Assembly: GCA_039090855.1 (NCBI GenBank)
Contig: CM077002.1
Span: 84,262,194-84,326,193, forward strand
Direction: 5' to 3'
Source: Macrothele yani
Lineage: Eukaryota > Arthropoda > Arachnida > Araneae > Macrothelidae
Length of the DNA: 64,000 nucleotides
Made by a program: the position numbers and the translations under genes. Below are positions 9,184-20,213 of the stretch, one piece after another (position 1 is the stretch's first letter; each line of letters begins with the position of its first letter). The notes under the pieces are model-generated. The model was given only the letters and a program-made list of their open reading frames with translations. It was not told where the DNA came from and made no database searches.

Positions 9184-10723
9184 CACTGCCGGACAATTGC
9201 TAAGGACGGATGACAATAGCAACGATAGCAACCATAAAATGGAAGGCAGGAAAATGTGGAAATTAGCATGAGTGCGGGATACAGTAAAACGTGTTGTGCG
9301 TATGCAAATTTTGGATTGCCGAACTTGTTCGTGACGTCATAGCGCTGATAAGAGATATGAAGGATTTGACGCGCATTGACCGTTGTTGTTCAAACGCAAA
9401 GTTGAAAGGGAAAGAATCAATTGACGAGCTTGCAATTTTCAGTATGTCTTCCCGTCATCACCTAGATGATTTTACGCGTGGCCGTATTATTGGCAAGATT
9501 GAAGAAAGGCAAAAAATAACTGATGTTGCCCGGGAGTTCGGCGTCAGCCACAGTGTTGTTTCAAGATTTTGGAAATCATTTCAAACAAATGAAGAGTGTA
9601 GCAAACGTCACGGGGGAGGTCGTGTTCGCAGTACGACACCTTCAGAAGATCGGTACATAGTGCTATCAACAAAAAGATACCGGTGCAGCACAGCTAGTGA
9701 GGTAGCAAATCAGTTTATGGCTGCTACTGGCAAGCGGATCTCCCGAAAAACTGTTGATAGACATTTGCATGAAGGAGGACTATACGCCCACCGTCCTGTT
9801 GTGTGCATCCCATTGTCCAGACTTCACCGTACCGCCCGTTTGCAATGGTGCCATCAACATCGCAATTGGACTGATAACGACTGGTCTGCTGTCCTCTTCT
9901 CAGATGAGAGTAGATACAGTCTATCGTCTGATTGTCGACGACAACTGATCTGGCGTGATAGTGGTACTGCATATTGTCCAGCAAACATACAGGAAGGGGA
10001 CCGATATCCGACATGTAGTGTCATGGTATGGGCTGGCATCATGATCAATGGCCGTACGTCCCTTTATGTGCTTCCAACTGGGACTATGACTGGCCAACGA
10101 TACATTAATGATGTTCTGCTACCTCATGTTCGCATGTTCCGTGGTGCTGTCGGTGATAGATTCATTTTCATGGACGACAACGCAACATGTCATCGAACAG
10201 TCGCTGTCCAGGAGTGTCTTGAGAGCGAGGATATTCAACGCCTCGTATGGCCAGCACGTTCTCCAGATCTGAATCCCATTGAAAATGTGTGGGATGCTTT
10301 GGGGAGGAGTCTTGCTGGTCGCCAATGCCCTCCAATAAACAAGGACAGCCTCATCTGTGCACTGACAGAGGAATGGGATAAATTACCCCAACAGCTGCTT
10401 GATAATGTTGTGCAAAGCATAACACGACGTGTGGAATCTTGCATCGCCCTCCATGGTGGCCATATCCCGTATTGACATCTTACGCCGGAACGCCTGCGGA
10501 CGGTAATTGCATTTTTTCACGTTTACGTATTCTGCACAAAATGGCCTGTTTGTCCCTTGAACACGTTCCAAAGCCTTCTGGATTTCAGAGCACAATAAAT
10601 TGTCTTTCTTGTAATGTCCTGGTATTCTGACATTATTTTATTTCACTTGGCATCCAACCGCACTTACTTTTTTATGCGCTATATAGCCGTTTATGATCCG
10701 TCCTTAGCAATTGTCCAGCAGTG
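9184..10723 (+). mobile_element. Tc1-like DNA transposon with intact transposase
   Basis: The element is 1540 bp, flanked by TA on both sides (9182-9183 and 10724-10725). The terminal inverted repeats are about 29 bp: left starts CACTGCCGGACAATTGCTAA, right complement starts CACTGCTGGACAATTGCTAA, with one mismatch. It sits in the integrase gene of gypsy-2, whose reading resumes on the far side. Intact ends and ORF inside a decayed host suggest late arrival. Confidence 0.92.
9444..10475 (+). CDS. Tc1-like transposase, DD34E, apparently intact
   Basis: 343 residues, the usual length for this group. I chose the ATG at 9444 because MSSRHHLDDFTRGRIIGK is the expected N-terminal helix-turn-helix; an in-frame Met 51 codons upstream would add an unrelated lead. 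Residues 10-50 form a first HTH (VAREFGVSHSVVSRFW), a basic GGGR hinge lies at 57-60, and a second HTH covers 65-115. The catalytic triad is D154 (LFSDESRY), D245 (FMDDNATCH) and E280 (SPDLNPIENVW), with 34 residues between the last two. It would cut and join at the inverted repeats. There is no stop or frameshift. Confidence 0.93.
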   Translation: MSSRHHLDDFTRGRIIGKIEERQKITDVAREFGVSHSVVSRFWKSFQTNEECSKRHGGGRVRSTTPSEDRYIVLSTKRYRCSTASEVANQFMAATGKRISRKTVDRHLHEGGLYAHRPVVCIPLSRLHRTARLQWCHQHRNWTDNDWSAVLFSDESRYSLSSDCRRQLIWRDSGTAYCPANIQEGDRYPTCSVMVWAGIMINGRTSLYVLPTGTMTGQRYINDVLLPHVRMFRGAVGDRFIFMDDNATCHRTVAVQECLESEDIQRLVWPARSPDLNPIENVWDALGRSLAGRQCPPINKDSLICALTEEWDKLPQQLLDNVVQSITRRVESCIALHGGHIPY

Positions 10724-11542
10724 TATGTGATACTCTTATACATAATATTGTTACTCGTTTTGGCTGTCCCCGTACCGTAGTATCGGACCACGGGTTTCAG
10801 TTCATTTCAGAGTTATTCGAGCGAATGTGTGCGAGGCTTCAGATAAAACACAAGTTTATCAGCCCATATCATCATGAAGCCAATCCGGCTGAGCGTGTTA
10901 ATCGAACTTTACTAAATATGATCTTAACTTTCATTGGCAATAATCATGAGCGTTGGGACGAACGTGTTAAAATGTTTTGCTTCGCCCTTCGCTCATCGTT
11001 TCGTGAGTCAACGCGGCTTACGCCCGCTGAACATTTTCTAGGGGGGCGCACATTTCGCACCCCGTTTTTTGAAAATTTAACTAGCATTGTGGATGAACCA
11101 AAGACCAACACCTGAGTCTGTAAAACAACTAGCAGAAAAGGCACAAGCTGCTATCAGTCGAGTTCAGTTAAACCAAGCTTGACACTATAATGCAAAAAGG
11201 ATAGAACCAGATCTCGCAGTTGGGGATCTGGTATTGTTAGAAACTCATTTTCAATCCTCCGTTGCACATACGTTTGTGAAAAATTCTGCACCCTTATATG
11301 AATGCCCCTTTGAATTGGTGGAATTTTACAATAATAATGTAGTATTAAAGAAACCAAATGGCTCCCTACAGTTTGCCCATGTGCAACAATGTAGGAAATG
11401 GTTTGTTAGAAATAATGATGCAATTATCGACCCTAAATCTCGTAGGAATCCTCAGCCAGAAGGTGGCACTTCTACACAAGTCTCTACTGTTGATGACGAA
11501 ATTATTGTCCCCCCCCCTGTCCGATTCTCTACCTTCGTCTGA
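10724..11542 (+). pseudogene. gypsy-2 integrase, C-terminal half
   Basis: It resumes with CDTLIHNIVTRFGCPRTVVSDHGFQF (catalytic Asp; the usual Asn-Gly has become His-Gly) and NPAERVNRTL (catalytic Glu), then AEHFLGGRTFRTPFFENLTSIVDEP. After a stop and frameshift near 11115-11230 comes the C-terminal domain with LLETHFQSSVAHTFVK. All of it parallels gypsy-1. Confidence 0.85.
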
Positions 11543-12345
11543 GCTGGTCTTTCCTTCCAATTGTTTTCAAGATTCTCATTCTGACATTCTCCCATTCGCT
11601 CGGGGTGCTACAATTATTTCTACTCCTCCATCTCCTGCCTTCTCAAGAGACGAGAAGTCATCTTACACTACTTCCAGATCCTCTGGATATTCTCATAATG
11701 TCCAAAGTGGTTCATTTTCATCTGCTTCCCCTAAATCAATTGTTCCATTTACTTCTTCACGCATGGTGCCTCCGTTTGGTCCTACATCTAAGACTTTAAA
11801 AAGGAGAATAACTGGCATTTCGTCTTCTTCAGGTAGTTCTATCTCTCCTGTGGCCAAAAGAGCCGTACCTTTTGTTGATACTGAATCATCGGACACTTTA
11901 TTTGAGGTTCTTCAGTCTCCAAGTGAGAAAATCCCTGCTTCTGTTTCTATTGAGCAGTTGCCTACTTTAGGAACCTTTAGTCAATCTACAGCAAGGCAAA
12001 AACGCCCTGTTTCACCAGCTGTGCCCTCAAAATCTAGCAAGTGTCCGCCGCCTAAATTTTCTCCTGTTCCATACAATCACAGTGCAACATCAAGTGTTAC
12101 ATTGCAACCCAACAACGAGTCCAGACCTTCTATCCACCTGGATTTCGTCTTTGGAATCTCCGCTTGGGACGGACTGAGCCAATACCTTCCTCAACCATTC
12201 TTCGTCATCCACGGAAGCGTCCTTCTACCTGGACGCTGCTTCTTCGCCCGCCAAAGAAACTGCCAGATCTACAGTAGTCCCCGATTCCTGGTGATTCTTA
12301 ACCTCAGCCTCATTGAATCAGCCTGGAACCTCTTCACCCCAGTCT
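11543..12345 (+). pseudogene. gypsy-2 pol C-terminal Pro/Ser-rich extension
   Basis: A 329-codon open frame covers 11358-12347, but it begins out of frame with integrase. From about 11540 it encodes a Ser/Pro-rich chain (TSSRMVPPFGPTSKTLKRR, SPVAKRAVPF). Near 12130 another frame gives a HLDFV/HPPGF-type segment matching the gypsy-1 tail, so the family tail spans two frames here. No known domain. Confidence 0.55.
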
Positions 12346-13732
12346 GATGACTCCGCTTCTTCCGGTTAACTTGTCCTGTCAACAAGGAAACCTGGCACAT
12401 CCCTGCGATCCAGTGACCTTCCACCTGAGCATGTGAAGTGTGAAGCTTCGAGTGTACCGTTGTCGCCCCGACAACAAAGCAAGCGTATCGAGACAACTCT
12501 TTTTTGCCACTAAAAGGTAATTTTGATTCCAATTTTTTTTCTGTTATTACAAATGCCGTTATCAGCCTCAAGAACTTTTGCTGCACAGAGCCTTGCTCTA
12601 TAGAAAGACTATTTATTTGAACATGTCTCTGTACACAAAATATACCACAGAACTTTTTTACGACAGACTCTGACTTGATATAAGACAACTTTTTATGCTA
12701 GTGTTCAAATTTGTTGCACTTCAATAGCATTCATAAAATCTTGCTTTTTGCTGCCAGCATGGCAAAAATTATACCAAATACCTTGTCTCCTTGTCAATCA
12801 GTTAATTTTTCCCACTGTCATGGAACTAGAGCGAATATCAAATTGTACATGTAATGTTTAAAGTTTTTTTGGCGTGGCGCCACACAAATTTTTTTTTTTT
12901 TTTCTTTTTGCAAATAGCAAGCTCAAGTGTATTAAAATGCTTGTCAATTCATATGGTAAATGTTGCCTTTTCGGCATGAGATTGATATCAGCCATTGCCT
13001 TTTTTGATATCCGTAGATGTTTCACTGCCAGGGTAAGGTATTCCAGGGTTTCCCCTATCCCATCTAAAACTCGATGTGCGAATGCATGGGAGTAGTTAAA
13101 AGCGAGCCCTGGCAGCCAAGTGTTCAATTAAAGGTTTTGTGTTGTTGTTCTATGATTAACCTTTTTGTGCTTGACACTTGTTGTGTGTTGTTGATTTTTT
13201 CTGCAAGTGCAGTTTTTTTTTCAACAAACTAAATTTAAACCATGTTTTCTGTGTTTCAATGTTCTACGGTTCAGTTCACTTAGTTTGAATGTTTTGTCTT
13301 CACTGAGAAGTTATCAGGTGTAGACGAATATGTAAATTAACTCCACGTTAAAAATGTTGCAGTTTTTTTCCTGCAGGTTTTTTTACTACTATGCTACTTC
13401 TTACATGTATATTGATGAAAGTTCTTCGCCTGTATTGTTGTGACAAAAATATTTAGCACGATTTGTGCCTTATAACATGGATATTTGATATCGTACGGAA
13501 AGTTTGTTTTTGCAATTAATGTTAGCGATATTGAACTATTGATGTCTAGAGACTTTGTGTACTGATTTAAAATTAGCTGCTAGCAACTGATCAACGAATG
13601 TCTTCATGTATTTTGTAAGTTCTTATCTGAAATAATTGAATGAGTGACCAGATTATGTTTTGAAAGGAAACCTCTACTAAATTGATAGGTTTTGGCACTG
13701 TAAAGACTTCAAAAAAAATAGGAGGGAGATGA
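12346..13732 (+). other. gypsy-2 3' non-coding region with polypurine tract
   Basis: About 1.4 kb between the end of the pol tail and the 3' LTR. There is no ORF with recognisable content, no sign of an envelope gene, and T runs at 12890-12910. It ends in AAAAAAAATAGGAGGGAGAT followed by GA, a good polypurine tract directly before the LTR at 13733. The TRIM at 51245 has a closely similar GGGGGAGATGA in the same place. Confidence 0.6.
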
Positions 13733-14193
13733 TGTGACGTATATTCTAAATTAAATTTAATTTTTAGTTTCTTTCCTTATGTAAATTTGAGTTTGTTCTC
13801 CGTTATACTTCCAAACTTAACGTGACATCTTCTCTCTCAAGAGAATACTGTTGGCAACACAATTGAGGTCAGAGTGAACGTGACGTATGAATGCATGAGA
13901 TAAGAACGATAGATAAATGGACAAGATAACAGTTGCTGGCGTGGATATGATAGACCTCGATTGTTAAGTAAAATGTGAAAGTACCATGTGAGATGTTCTA
14001 TGACTAAGTGCTGGAATAAAAAGTATTAAGTCTAAGTTCTGAAATAAAAAGTATTCCCGTAAGTTGACTTCTGTTTTATAAATCGTCTGGCCGTAATGAT
14101 TCAATTACGAACTATTGTATCGTATTCTTATCTAGTGGTTTAAACATAACGTAGGAACGACAATATGTCAGCGCGAAAAGAAATTACATTATA
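13733..14193 (+). repeat. gypsy-2 3' LTR (about 461 bp)
   Basis: It begins TGTGACGTATATTC right after the purine tract and ends ACATTATA. The start aligns with the gypsy-1 LTR (TGTAACGTATACTC). Two AATAAAAAGTATT repeats near 14015 and 14045 could serve as polyadenylation signals. Its right end abuts a Tc1 coding remnant, which shows the insertion point. Confidence 0.75.
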
Positions 14194-14705
14194 AAAGGCT
14201 TATGAGCAGCCGCACTACCACGGTAACCAATGGAATAAAGTTCTCTGCGAATGGTACGTGGGCATACCGAGGTTCCAGCATTTGTACTCACCTGTACACT
14301 GAGGTTTTGTGCAGTATTCCGTCGATTAGATGTAACGACTCTCCTGAGGCTCCAACGTCCTCTATCATTGGTTTTCTTTGGTCTGCCGGTACGTTTTGCT
14401 ACTTCAGGCACGCCATGTGCTTTCCACTTATTCAGTACATCCAAAACAGTTGACTTGGGTATGTGTAAACACCTCTCGATTTTTCTTATGGACAACCCAC
14501 TAATATAACACCCAACAATCTTTCCTTTATCAAAGTCAGTTCTCTCCTGTCGCGACATTTTCACTCAACCTCACAGTGCGATATGATCGCGGTCAGTCGC
14601 AGGCTTCTTTTTATATCGTTTGCAGCTGTACCGCGCATCGTAATTACGCAGCGAATCCCTTCATTTGCATTTGAAGGGTGTCCGGTGACTCTTATCAATA
14701 CAGTG
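14194..14705 (-). mobile_element. Tc1-like transposon remnant (family C), N-terminal half
   Basis: The minus-strand ORF 14564-14184 begins MKMSRQERTDFDKGKIVGCY and shows a Tc1 helix-turn-helix (SIRKIERCLHIPKSTVLDVLN), the GRPKK hinge and SIGYRGSAAAHKPF, after which gypsy-2 DNA starts. The outer end has the inverted repeat CACTGTATTGATAAGAGTCA at 14705, flanked by TA. The remaining C-terminal half should lie on the other side of gypsy-2, outside the window. It is the same family as the copy at 23989-27455. Confidence 0.85.
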
Positions 14706-14707
14706 TA

Positions 14708-14997
14708 TAATGAAATGTCGGACATCGCCAACAATCTTCTTAGCAAGAGTCAAGACTACGATCACGTCGCTGCAAAAGAGCTCTATCCTGTTGTTATGAA
14801 AAAATTAAGCATTATTCTTTTTGAAGATAAAAAGCATCGATTTTGTCGGCCAGCCACAAATTTCTTCAAAGCATGTGGAGGTGTTTGATTCCGATCAATT
14901 TAAGTCCTTGGACCTTTCAGACGACGAAGATTTGTTTGTTTTCAGCCACATCCCTATGTTCGAAGATGAGGACCAACTAAAATATGAATTTCGTTCA
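14708..14997 (+). other. Coding-like stretch between two Tc1 insertions, unidentified
   Basis: One frame gives YNEMSDIANNLLSKSQDYD ... KKLSIILFED and a second frame continues from about 14806 with HVEVFDSDQFKSLDLSDDED and FEDEDQLKYEFRSY. The composition (acidic, few repeats) looks more protein-like than most of the window. The two frames overlap at 14806-14888, so either a frameshift or chance is possible. A Tc1 element inserted at TA 14998 cuts it. I do not recognise the family. Confidence 0.25.
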
Positions 14998-14999
14998 TA

Positions 15000-16220
15000 C
15001 ACTGAAGAGCAATTGAATTAGAGATACCTGTCTAGTAACGTGTAGCACCACCTTTCGCCCTGATGACGGCGGCGATTCGTCTCGGCATGTACTCGACAAC
15101 ACACCGGAAGCGTTGGGAAGCCATACGGATCCACGACCCTTGAACAAGCTCCCACAGTTCACGAAGATTTGATGGAGGGCGGTCAGAGCCTCGAACATCT
15201 CTCTCGATGGCATCCCAGATGTGCTCGATGGGATTGAGGTTCGGTGACCTAGCTGTCCAAGGAAGCGAGGTCACGTCGGTGGAGTGCTCATCCAACCATT
15301 CGGATACAATTCAGGAGCGATGGCACGATGCATTGTCTTGTTGCAGGATGAGGACCCCAGTGGGATGTTGAAGACGCACAAACGGGAGCAAATGGTCATC
15401 CAGGATATCCCGGTAACGTTGACCTGTGAGGGACGATGTCACACGTACCAGGGGTCCCATTTCAGTCCACGTAAAGCGTCCCCAGACGAGAATGCCGCTC
15501 CCCACCAGCTTGAAGAGTATCCTGCTGGCAAGAAGGATCCATCGCTTCATGTGATTTGCGCCGTACTCGTATCCTGCCATCCGCATGTACCAACGTGAAT
15601 CTCAACTCATCAGTCCAGGCAACATTTTCCCACATGTCTAGGGTCCAGTGGCGATGTTCCCGCGCCCATGCTAATCTATGCACCCTGTGATGTGCGGTCA
15701 GCAGCGGTACCCTCGTGGGACGATGGCTTCTGTACCCCATAGCGAGGAGATGGTTCTGGATGGTGTGGCTGCTTACACGTTTTTGTGCACCAGCGTTAAA
15801 TTGCCGAGTGATTTCTTGCACTGTGGCCCGTCTATCCGCTGTTACAATGCGAGCTAGCCGACAATGATCCCGCTCATCCACACGCTGTTGTCCACAGCAG
15901 TTGGCCCTTGCAGCGATGGTTTTACCGGACGCGATGTACTCATGGTGCACCCGTGACACAGTGGCTCGTGAAAATCCCAGTGCCTCTACGACTTCCTAGA
16001 TGTAGTGACCCATTCGTCGGGTCCCGACAGTTTGCCCAAGATCAAATGCGCTTAGATCCTTCGTCTTACCCGTACTGCGTCCGACTCTTACTGATTCCCG
16101 TCGCATCACTCCTTATATTGTCGGATCGCTGCATACGTCATGTAGTTTCCGTTTACAGGGCCGCCCACAACGCCACATTTGCAAAATGCCAGCTGTTTCT
16201 AATTCAATTGCTCTTCAATG
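15000..16220 (-). mobile_element. Tc1-like transposon, family B copy 1 (dead)
   Basis: The left end CACTGAAGAGCAATTGAATT at 15000 follows TA. The right end carries the complementary repeat ending at 16220, with decay in the last bases (CAATG for CAGTG). Length is 1221 bp, the same as copy 2 at 50919-52610 once the TRIM inside copy 2 is removed. Transposase remnants run on the minus strand. Confidence 0.88.
15032..15959 (-). pseudogene. Tc1-like transposase, family B copy 1
   Basis: Three frames are needed to follow it. 15959-15462 covers the HTH part and first catalytic region (VSSHTIQNHLLAMGYRSHRP, WENVAWTDELRFTL). 15586-15311 covers GPLVRVTSSLTGQRYRDI and the QQDNASCH catalytic Asp. 15295-15032 covers SPNLNPIEHIWDAIERDV (catalytic Glu) and the family ending MPRRIAAVIRAKGGATRY. 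Frameshifts near 15490 and 15300 inactivate it. Confidence 0.87.
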
Positions 16221-17933
16221 TTTAAAGCGAGTGTAAAAGAATTTCGTGTAAGCGAAAGTTTGCTAGTCTTCTGGAATACGAAAAAAAGGTCGTTTCCTTA
16301 AGCTACATAAGGTCGCCGTCCGTTGTCTGTCAGTACTCACAGTGTCGATGCTTACCGATCCTTTTCTAAATTTGAAAACTTGTTACAAGACAACAGACAC
16401 AGCATTAAAGAAGAAAATATGTGTTTGTACCATATAATGTATTAAAATGCCGTCCACTTAAATGGAAATCTTGATATCTTGTAACGGCGTTGATAACATT
16501 GCCAGAATTTGAATGGTTTATAAATCTAAGTAGCAATTTTAAACACTTACAAAGTTAGAATGCTTATTTAATTACGTATTAGTCATTTGTATTATTGCTT
16601 CGTAACTTGTTAGACTTTTATTTTTATTTTTGGAAATGTTGGTGTATATCATTGGCCGCGAACCTTTCGAGAAATTTCATAATTAACCCCGCGACCGCCC
16701 CGCGAAATTTACCTTTTTTCCCGCGATAACATTACTGCCCTAATAATGGGTGGAGTGCCCGAACCGCGACTCTGCCCCCTCCCTCCCCTGGGAACCAGCA
16801 ACCCCAAATTAGTGACAAGGGACCGCTCATATAGCATTAGAGTTGCTCACGGTAGGCGCTATGTCCCTATAAAAAAAGGATCTAAAACCGCTGGGAAGAA
16901 TCTGTCTTTTTAAAACAGATAGGTGCCGAATAATTTCTGTTCAGCATATTTGATGCAATAAAGTTCTTTAAAATTGCAAAAGATCAATCATGGAGAAAAG
17001 TACCAACGGATAAATTTAAATTAGATGCATACTGCATCCTGTGTTTGCAAATGGGTTAGTATTTTAATTCTGACCCTAGCTTCAGGTTAAAGTATTTACT
17101 TGAAGACGTTTACTAAAAGAAAACGTAGCTGCACTTGTTCATTAGTTTGATATATCCTGTGGACTTAAAAATGGAACGTGGGCTGAAATTCAAAAAAATG
17201 AGAAGGAAAGATTGATGATCTTCTACATTTACGAAAGGAGAGTAATTTCGCCGAGCAATAAAAAAGGTTCTATATATTTCAGCAATAGGCCTAACGCACA
17301 TTCAAAAGTAGACACGTCAGGAAAATTAAAACAAATGTATAGTTGCGATGCGGGTTCCTTCACCTGAAATATTGCAGGATGAGGAAATAGCTGAAATGGA
17401 AAGAGCTCCAACACTTCAGGAATTTAAGAACAAGCAGTAGATAAATCATCGGGAAATTTTCACGAGAACTAATGTTTTTTTGTTTTTTTTAAGGGAAAGT
17501 ATGAACTGAACAGAAGATAGTACCCAAGGAACTTTCACACAAACACACACGGCACACATGTATTATTTAAATATCCCCTAAATTAATTAACTACGTTACA
17601 TTTACATTTCGTGATTCGAAGACATGTAAAAGTGGATTTACTTCATTTGATTTCATTTATTTATTTTTACAGTTGTCACATTATATTACACATCATAATT
17701 TCATTGGAATTATGATGTTCATTTTTTTCCTGTAGCAACCAGAAAGAGGTAGGAAAAGGCCATAAGACCTGCCATAGCTTTCCTCTCTCTGATCAATGGA
17801 AAAGAATGAAAAAAGATCAACAAAACAACAAGCCAGCACCCATTTGGCAGTTTGATATATAAATGAAAACTGCAGTTAGTTCATTATAAACATACATATC
17901 ACTTTGTTCTAGATATCAATAACCTTCTTTACA
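16221..17933. other. Intergenic, AT-rich, with one SINE fragment
   Basis: No ORF of interest and no repeat structure, except the SINE 3' fragment at 16770-16868. It includes a GC-rich patch at 16660-16740. Confidence 0.5.
16770..16868 (+). repeat. SINE fragment (3' domain)
   Basis: Matches the body of the tRNA-derived SINE at 36429-36632 over the GGAACCAG, CCAAATTAG.GAC and GAGTTGCTCACGGT blocks. The tRNA-like head is missing or decayed. Confidence 0.6.
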
Positions 17934-19327
17934 CACTGCTGGCCACCCAAAATGCAACTCCAAGAAGGACACGAGATAGCAAAGCCAGATTTACTGGACA
18001 ACAGATACAAAGATGAAACGATTGAGTTTACAGGCCCGTGCGACTTGCGGAACACGCAGACGTCAATAGTTCGTGTGGCACCCATGCTGGCAATAACGGC
18101 CGCCACACGCCGCGGCATCGAACGAAAGAGGCTTTGGATGTGGGCTTGGGGTATGTCGGTCCAGGCTGCTTCCACACGTTGCCACAGTTCATAAGGCGTA
18201 GCCGAGGGTAGTGATTGCCGGGCCACTCGGTTGCCGATCAGCGACCAGACGTGTTCGATGGGCGACATATCTGGAGAACAGGCAGGCCATGACGGCAGTG
18301 ACACCTGGTGGGCCGTGAAGAATTTTTGCACGATGCGTGCCACGTGCGGGCGCGCATTGTCCTGTTGAAACGTGGCCGCTGGCAGGTCCTGCAGGTAAGG
18401 GAGGACTCCAAAACGTCGGAGATGTAGCGGTGGCTGTTGAGTGTACCGGCGATGCGTACCAAAGAGGTGCGGGTGTCATATCCAATTGCGCCCCAAACCA
18501 TAACGCCAGGCGTCGGACCGGTATGGCGATGCATAATGCAGGTGTCATACAGTATCTCGCTGCGGTGCCGCCACAGGCGGATCCGACCATCGTGGTGTTG
18601 CAGGCAGAAGCGGGATTCGTCGGAGAAGACAATGTCGTGCCATTCCGTAGTCCAGATGCGGCGTTCAACGGCCCACTGCCGCCGCACTCGCCGGTGGTGT
18701 AACGTCAATGGTAATCGGAGGAATGGGTGCCGTGCGACAAGTCTCCGCTCCTGCAGACGACGTCGAACGGTACGTGCTGACACAGGTTGTTGCGCAACAC
18801 ACCCTAATTCCTGCGCTAACGTTCGTGATGTGGCGGTGCGAGCCGTCAATGCCTGCCGCACAACATGCCGGTCCTCTCGTTCGGTGGTGTGCCGCGGCTG
18901 CGGCAATCGCTCACGTCGGTTCGTCTGTCCCTGCTGCACCCACCGAATCCATACTCGCATCACTGTGGCTGGATGTCGTCCCACACGGGCGCCGATGTCT
19001 CGGTACGATAAACCGCTGTCGCGATAAGCCACTATTCGTCCTCTGTCGAACTCCGAAACCTGCTGGAATGACTGCCGTATTCTGCGACAAGGCATCAGGA
19101 AGCTTCCCACGCACAGTTCCGGCAGCACAACACACCTCCACTACTTATACCCCGCCTTCTGTGCACCCTTCTTATAGTGATTCTTGGTGGGCTGCCGGAC
19201 GCACATGGTATGCATATTCCCTGCAATGCTAATCGTTTGCATGTCCTCTCGCGGGCGACACATGCTGCGAATTTCAGGCCAATCGGATGCTTCCTTCTTG
19301 GTGTTGCATTTTGGGTGGCCAGCAGTG
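17934..19327 (-). mobile_element. Tc1-like transposon, family D copy 1 (dead)
   Basis: Both ends have the inverted repeat CACTGCTGGCCACCCAAAAT followed by GCAAC; the right end is followed by TA (19328-19329), and on the left an extra CA separates the repeat from TA. Length 1394 bp. The GC content of the coding part is clearly higher than the surroundings. Copy 2 lies at 56658-58143. Confidence 0.9.
17990..19128 (-). pseudogene. Tc1-like transposase, family D copy 1
   Basis: The first frame, 19128-18238, has HTH1 (SEFDRGRIVAYRDSGLSYRDIGARVGRHPATVMRVW), HTH2 and the first catalytic Asp in DIVFSDESRFCL, then WGAIGYDTRTSLVRI. Near 18405 a 7-bp loss relative to copy 2 shifts the frame (ISDVLESS...). 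The second frame, 18343-17909, gives CSPDMSPIEHVWSLIGNRVAR with the catalytic Glu and SMPRRVAAVIASMGA. The QQDN-type Asp falls in the shifted part. It is non-functional, but with few other lesions. Confidence 0.88.
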
Positions 19328-19329
19328 TA

Positions 19330-20003
19330 GTTAGATAAACACAAGACCTGGATTTCATCTTCCTCAATCAGTCATAGTAACTCACACTTTATCAGTTTTC
19401 CTCTCCTCGATTAATCTTGATAACTGACCTATTTCTGTTTTTGAAATCCTATTTCTGTTTAGCTATGTAGCAGCTTAAAGTACTTGTAATTTTAGGCGCG
19501 GTTTTATTTAAATCAAGCAGGATATGCACATTCTAGAGATCTTAGAATTCCTATTTGAAAAAGTTCATGATGAAAGCGGCAGTTTCACATTCTTTTCCGC
19601 ATTGTAAATAATTAATACCTTATTGGAAGAAGTGCTCTAGATGCTTAGTGTTTTCTTTCAAAAATGTTAAACAATTTGCCAAGGAATGGAAATCATGACT
19701 TGAAGATCCGCTTGTGTTTCGATCTTTGTTTAACTGCGTATATCAAATTGAACATTAACAAAACCATCAATGAACAACATCAATGACGAATGTTGAATAT
19801 ATTTCTGCTCCGAGTCGCTCGAGATTCAAGGTGAAACTGGGTTCTCATTTTTTTCATTTTTTTCCCTCTTCATATGCAATAACTGAGAAGTTGTGTGCAA
19901 GTATATAGTTCTCACTCTTGCATCTGTAGGGCAGTGGACTGCTTGGTTCACCTGGTGCTGTCCAGGTAACTTTGGTACTTCCAATCAGCGTGCAATCCAG
20001 GAC
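19330..20003. other. Intergenic, nothing recognised
   Basis: AT-rich, with no ORF, tRNA-like motif or repeat copy that I can see. Confidence 0.4.
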
Positions 20004-20015
20004 GGTACCGAACGA

Positions 20016-20213
20016 TTCGTCCAACGACGATTGGTCCAATGCCGATTCGTCCAACGACGATTGGTCCAATGCCGATTCGTCCAATGCCGATTCGTCCAAA
20101 GGGACAATTGGTCCAATGCCGATTGGTCCAATGTCCGGATTCGTCCAATGTCCGATTCGTCCAATGCCCATTCGTCCAATGGTACGATTGGTCCAACTCC
20201 GATTCGTCCAATA
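20016..20213 (+). repeat. Short tandem repeats, left foldback arm
   Basis: About 16 imperfect 11-12-bp units, alternating GATTCGTCCAAT and GATTGGTCCAAT variants. They are inverted relative to 22203-22340. Confidence 0.8.

Larger units (their letters stand above)
6180..14193 (+). mobile_element. Ty3/gypsy LTR retrotransposon (gypsy-2), decayed
   Basis: Plus-strand gag tail, protease, RT, RNase H, integrase, C-terminal extension, a long 3' region, purine tract and 3' LTR follow in order and match gypsy-1 in sequence throughout. The 5' part (LTR, start of gag) is missing on the left because gypsy-1 occupies the junction at 6175/6180. A Tc1-like transposon (9184-10723) interrupts integrase. Many stops and frameshifts show that it is older than gypsy-1. 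The 3' LTR end abuts a Tc1 remnant at 14194. Confidence 0.85.

Noticed and set aside
12346..13732. Envelope gene of gypsy-2 (errantivirus-like)
   Set aside because: No signal peptide, transmembrane segment or long ORF in this 1.4-kb region.
14821..15021. ORF ending EFRSYTEEQLN as a complete protein
   Set aside because: Its last residues TEEQLN are the Tc1 inverted repeat translated, so the ORF end is an insertion artefact.
18337..19232. Several long plus-strand ORFs opposite the Tc1 family D transposase (up to 196 codons)
   Set aside because: They are antisense shadows of a GC-rich coding region; the minus strand carries the transposase motifs.
20016..20213. CRISPR array
   Set aside because: Units are only 11-12 bp with no unique spacers, and the same repeats appear inverted 2 kb away. 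This is a foldback arm, and the DNA is animal-like.
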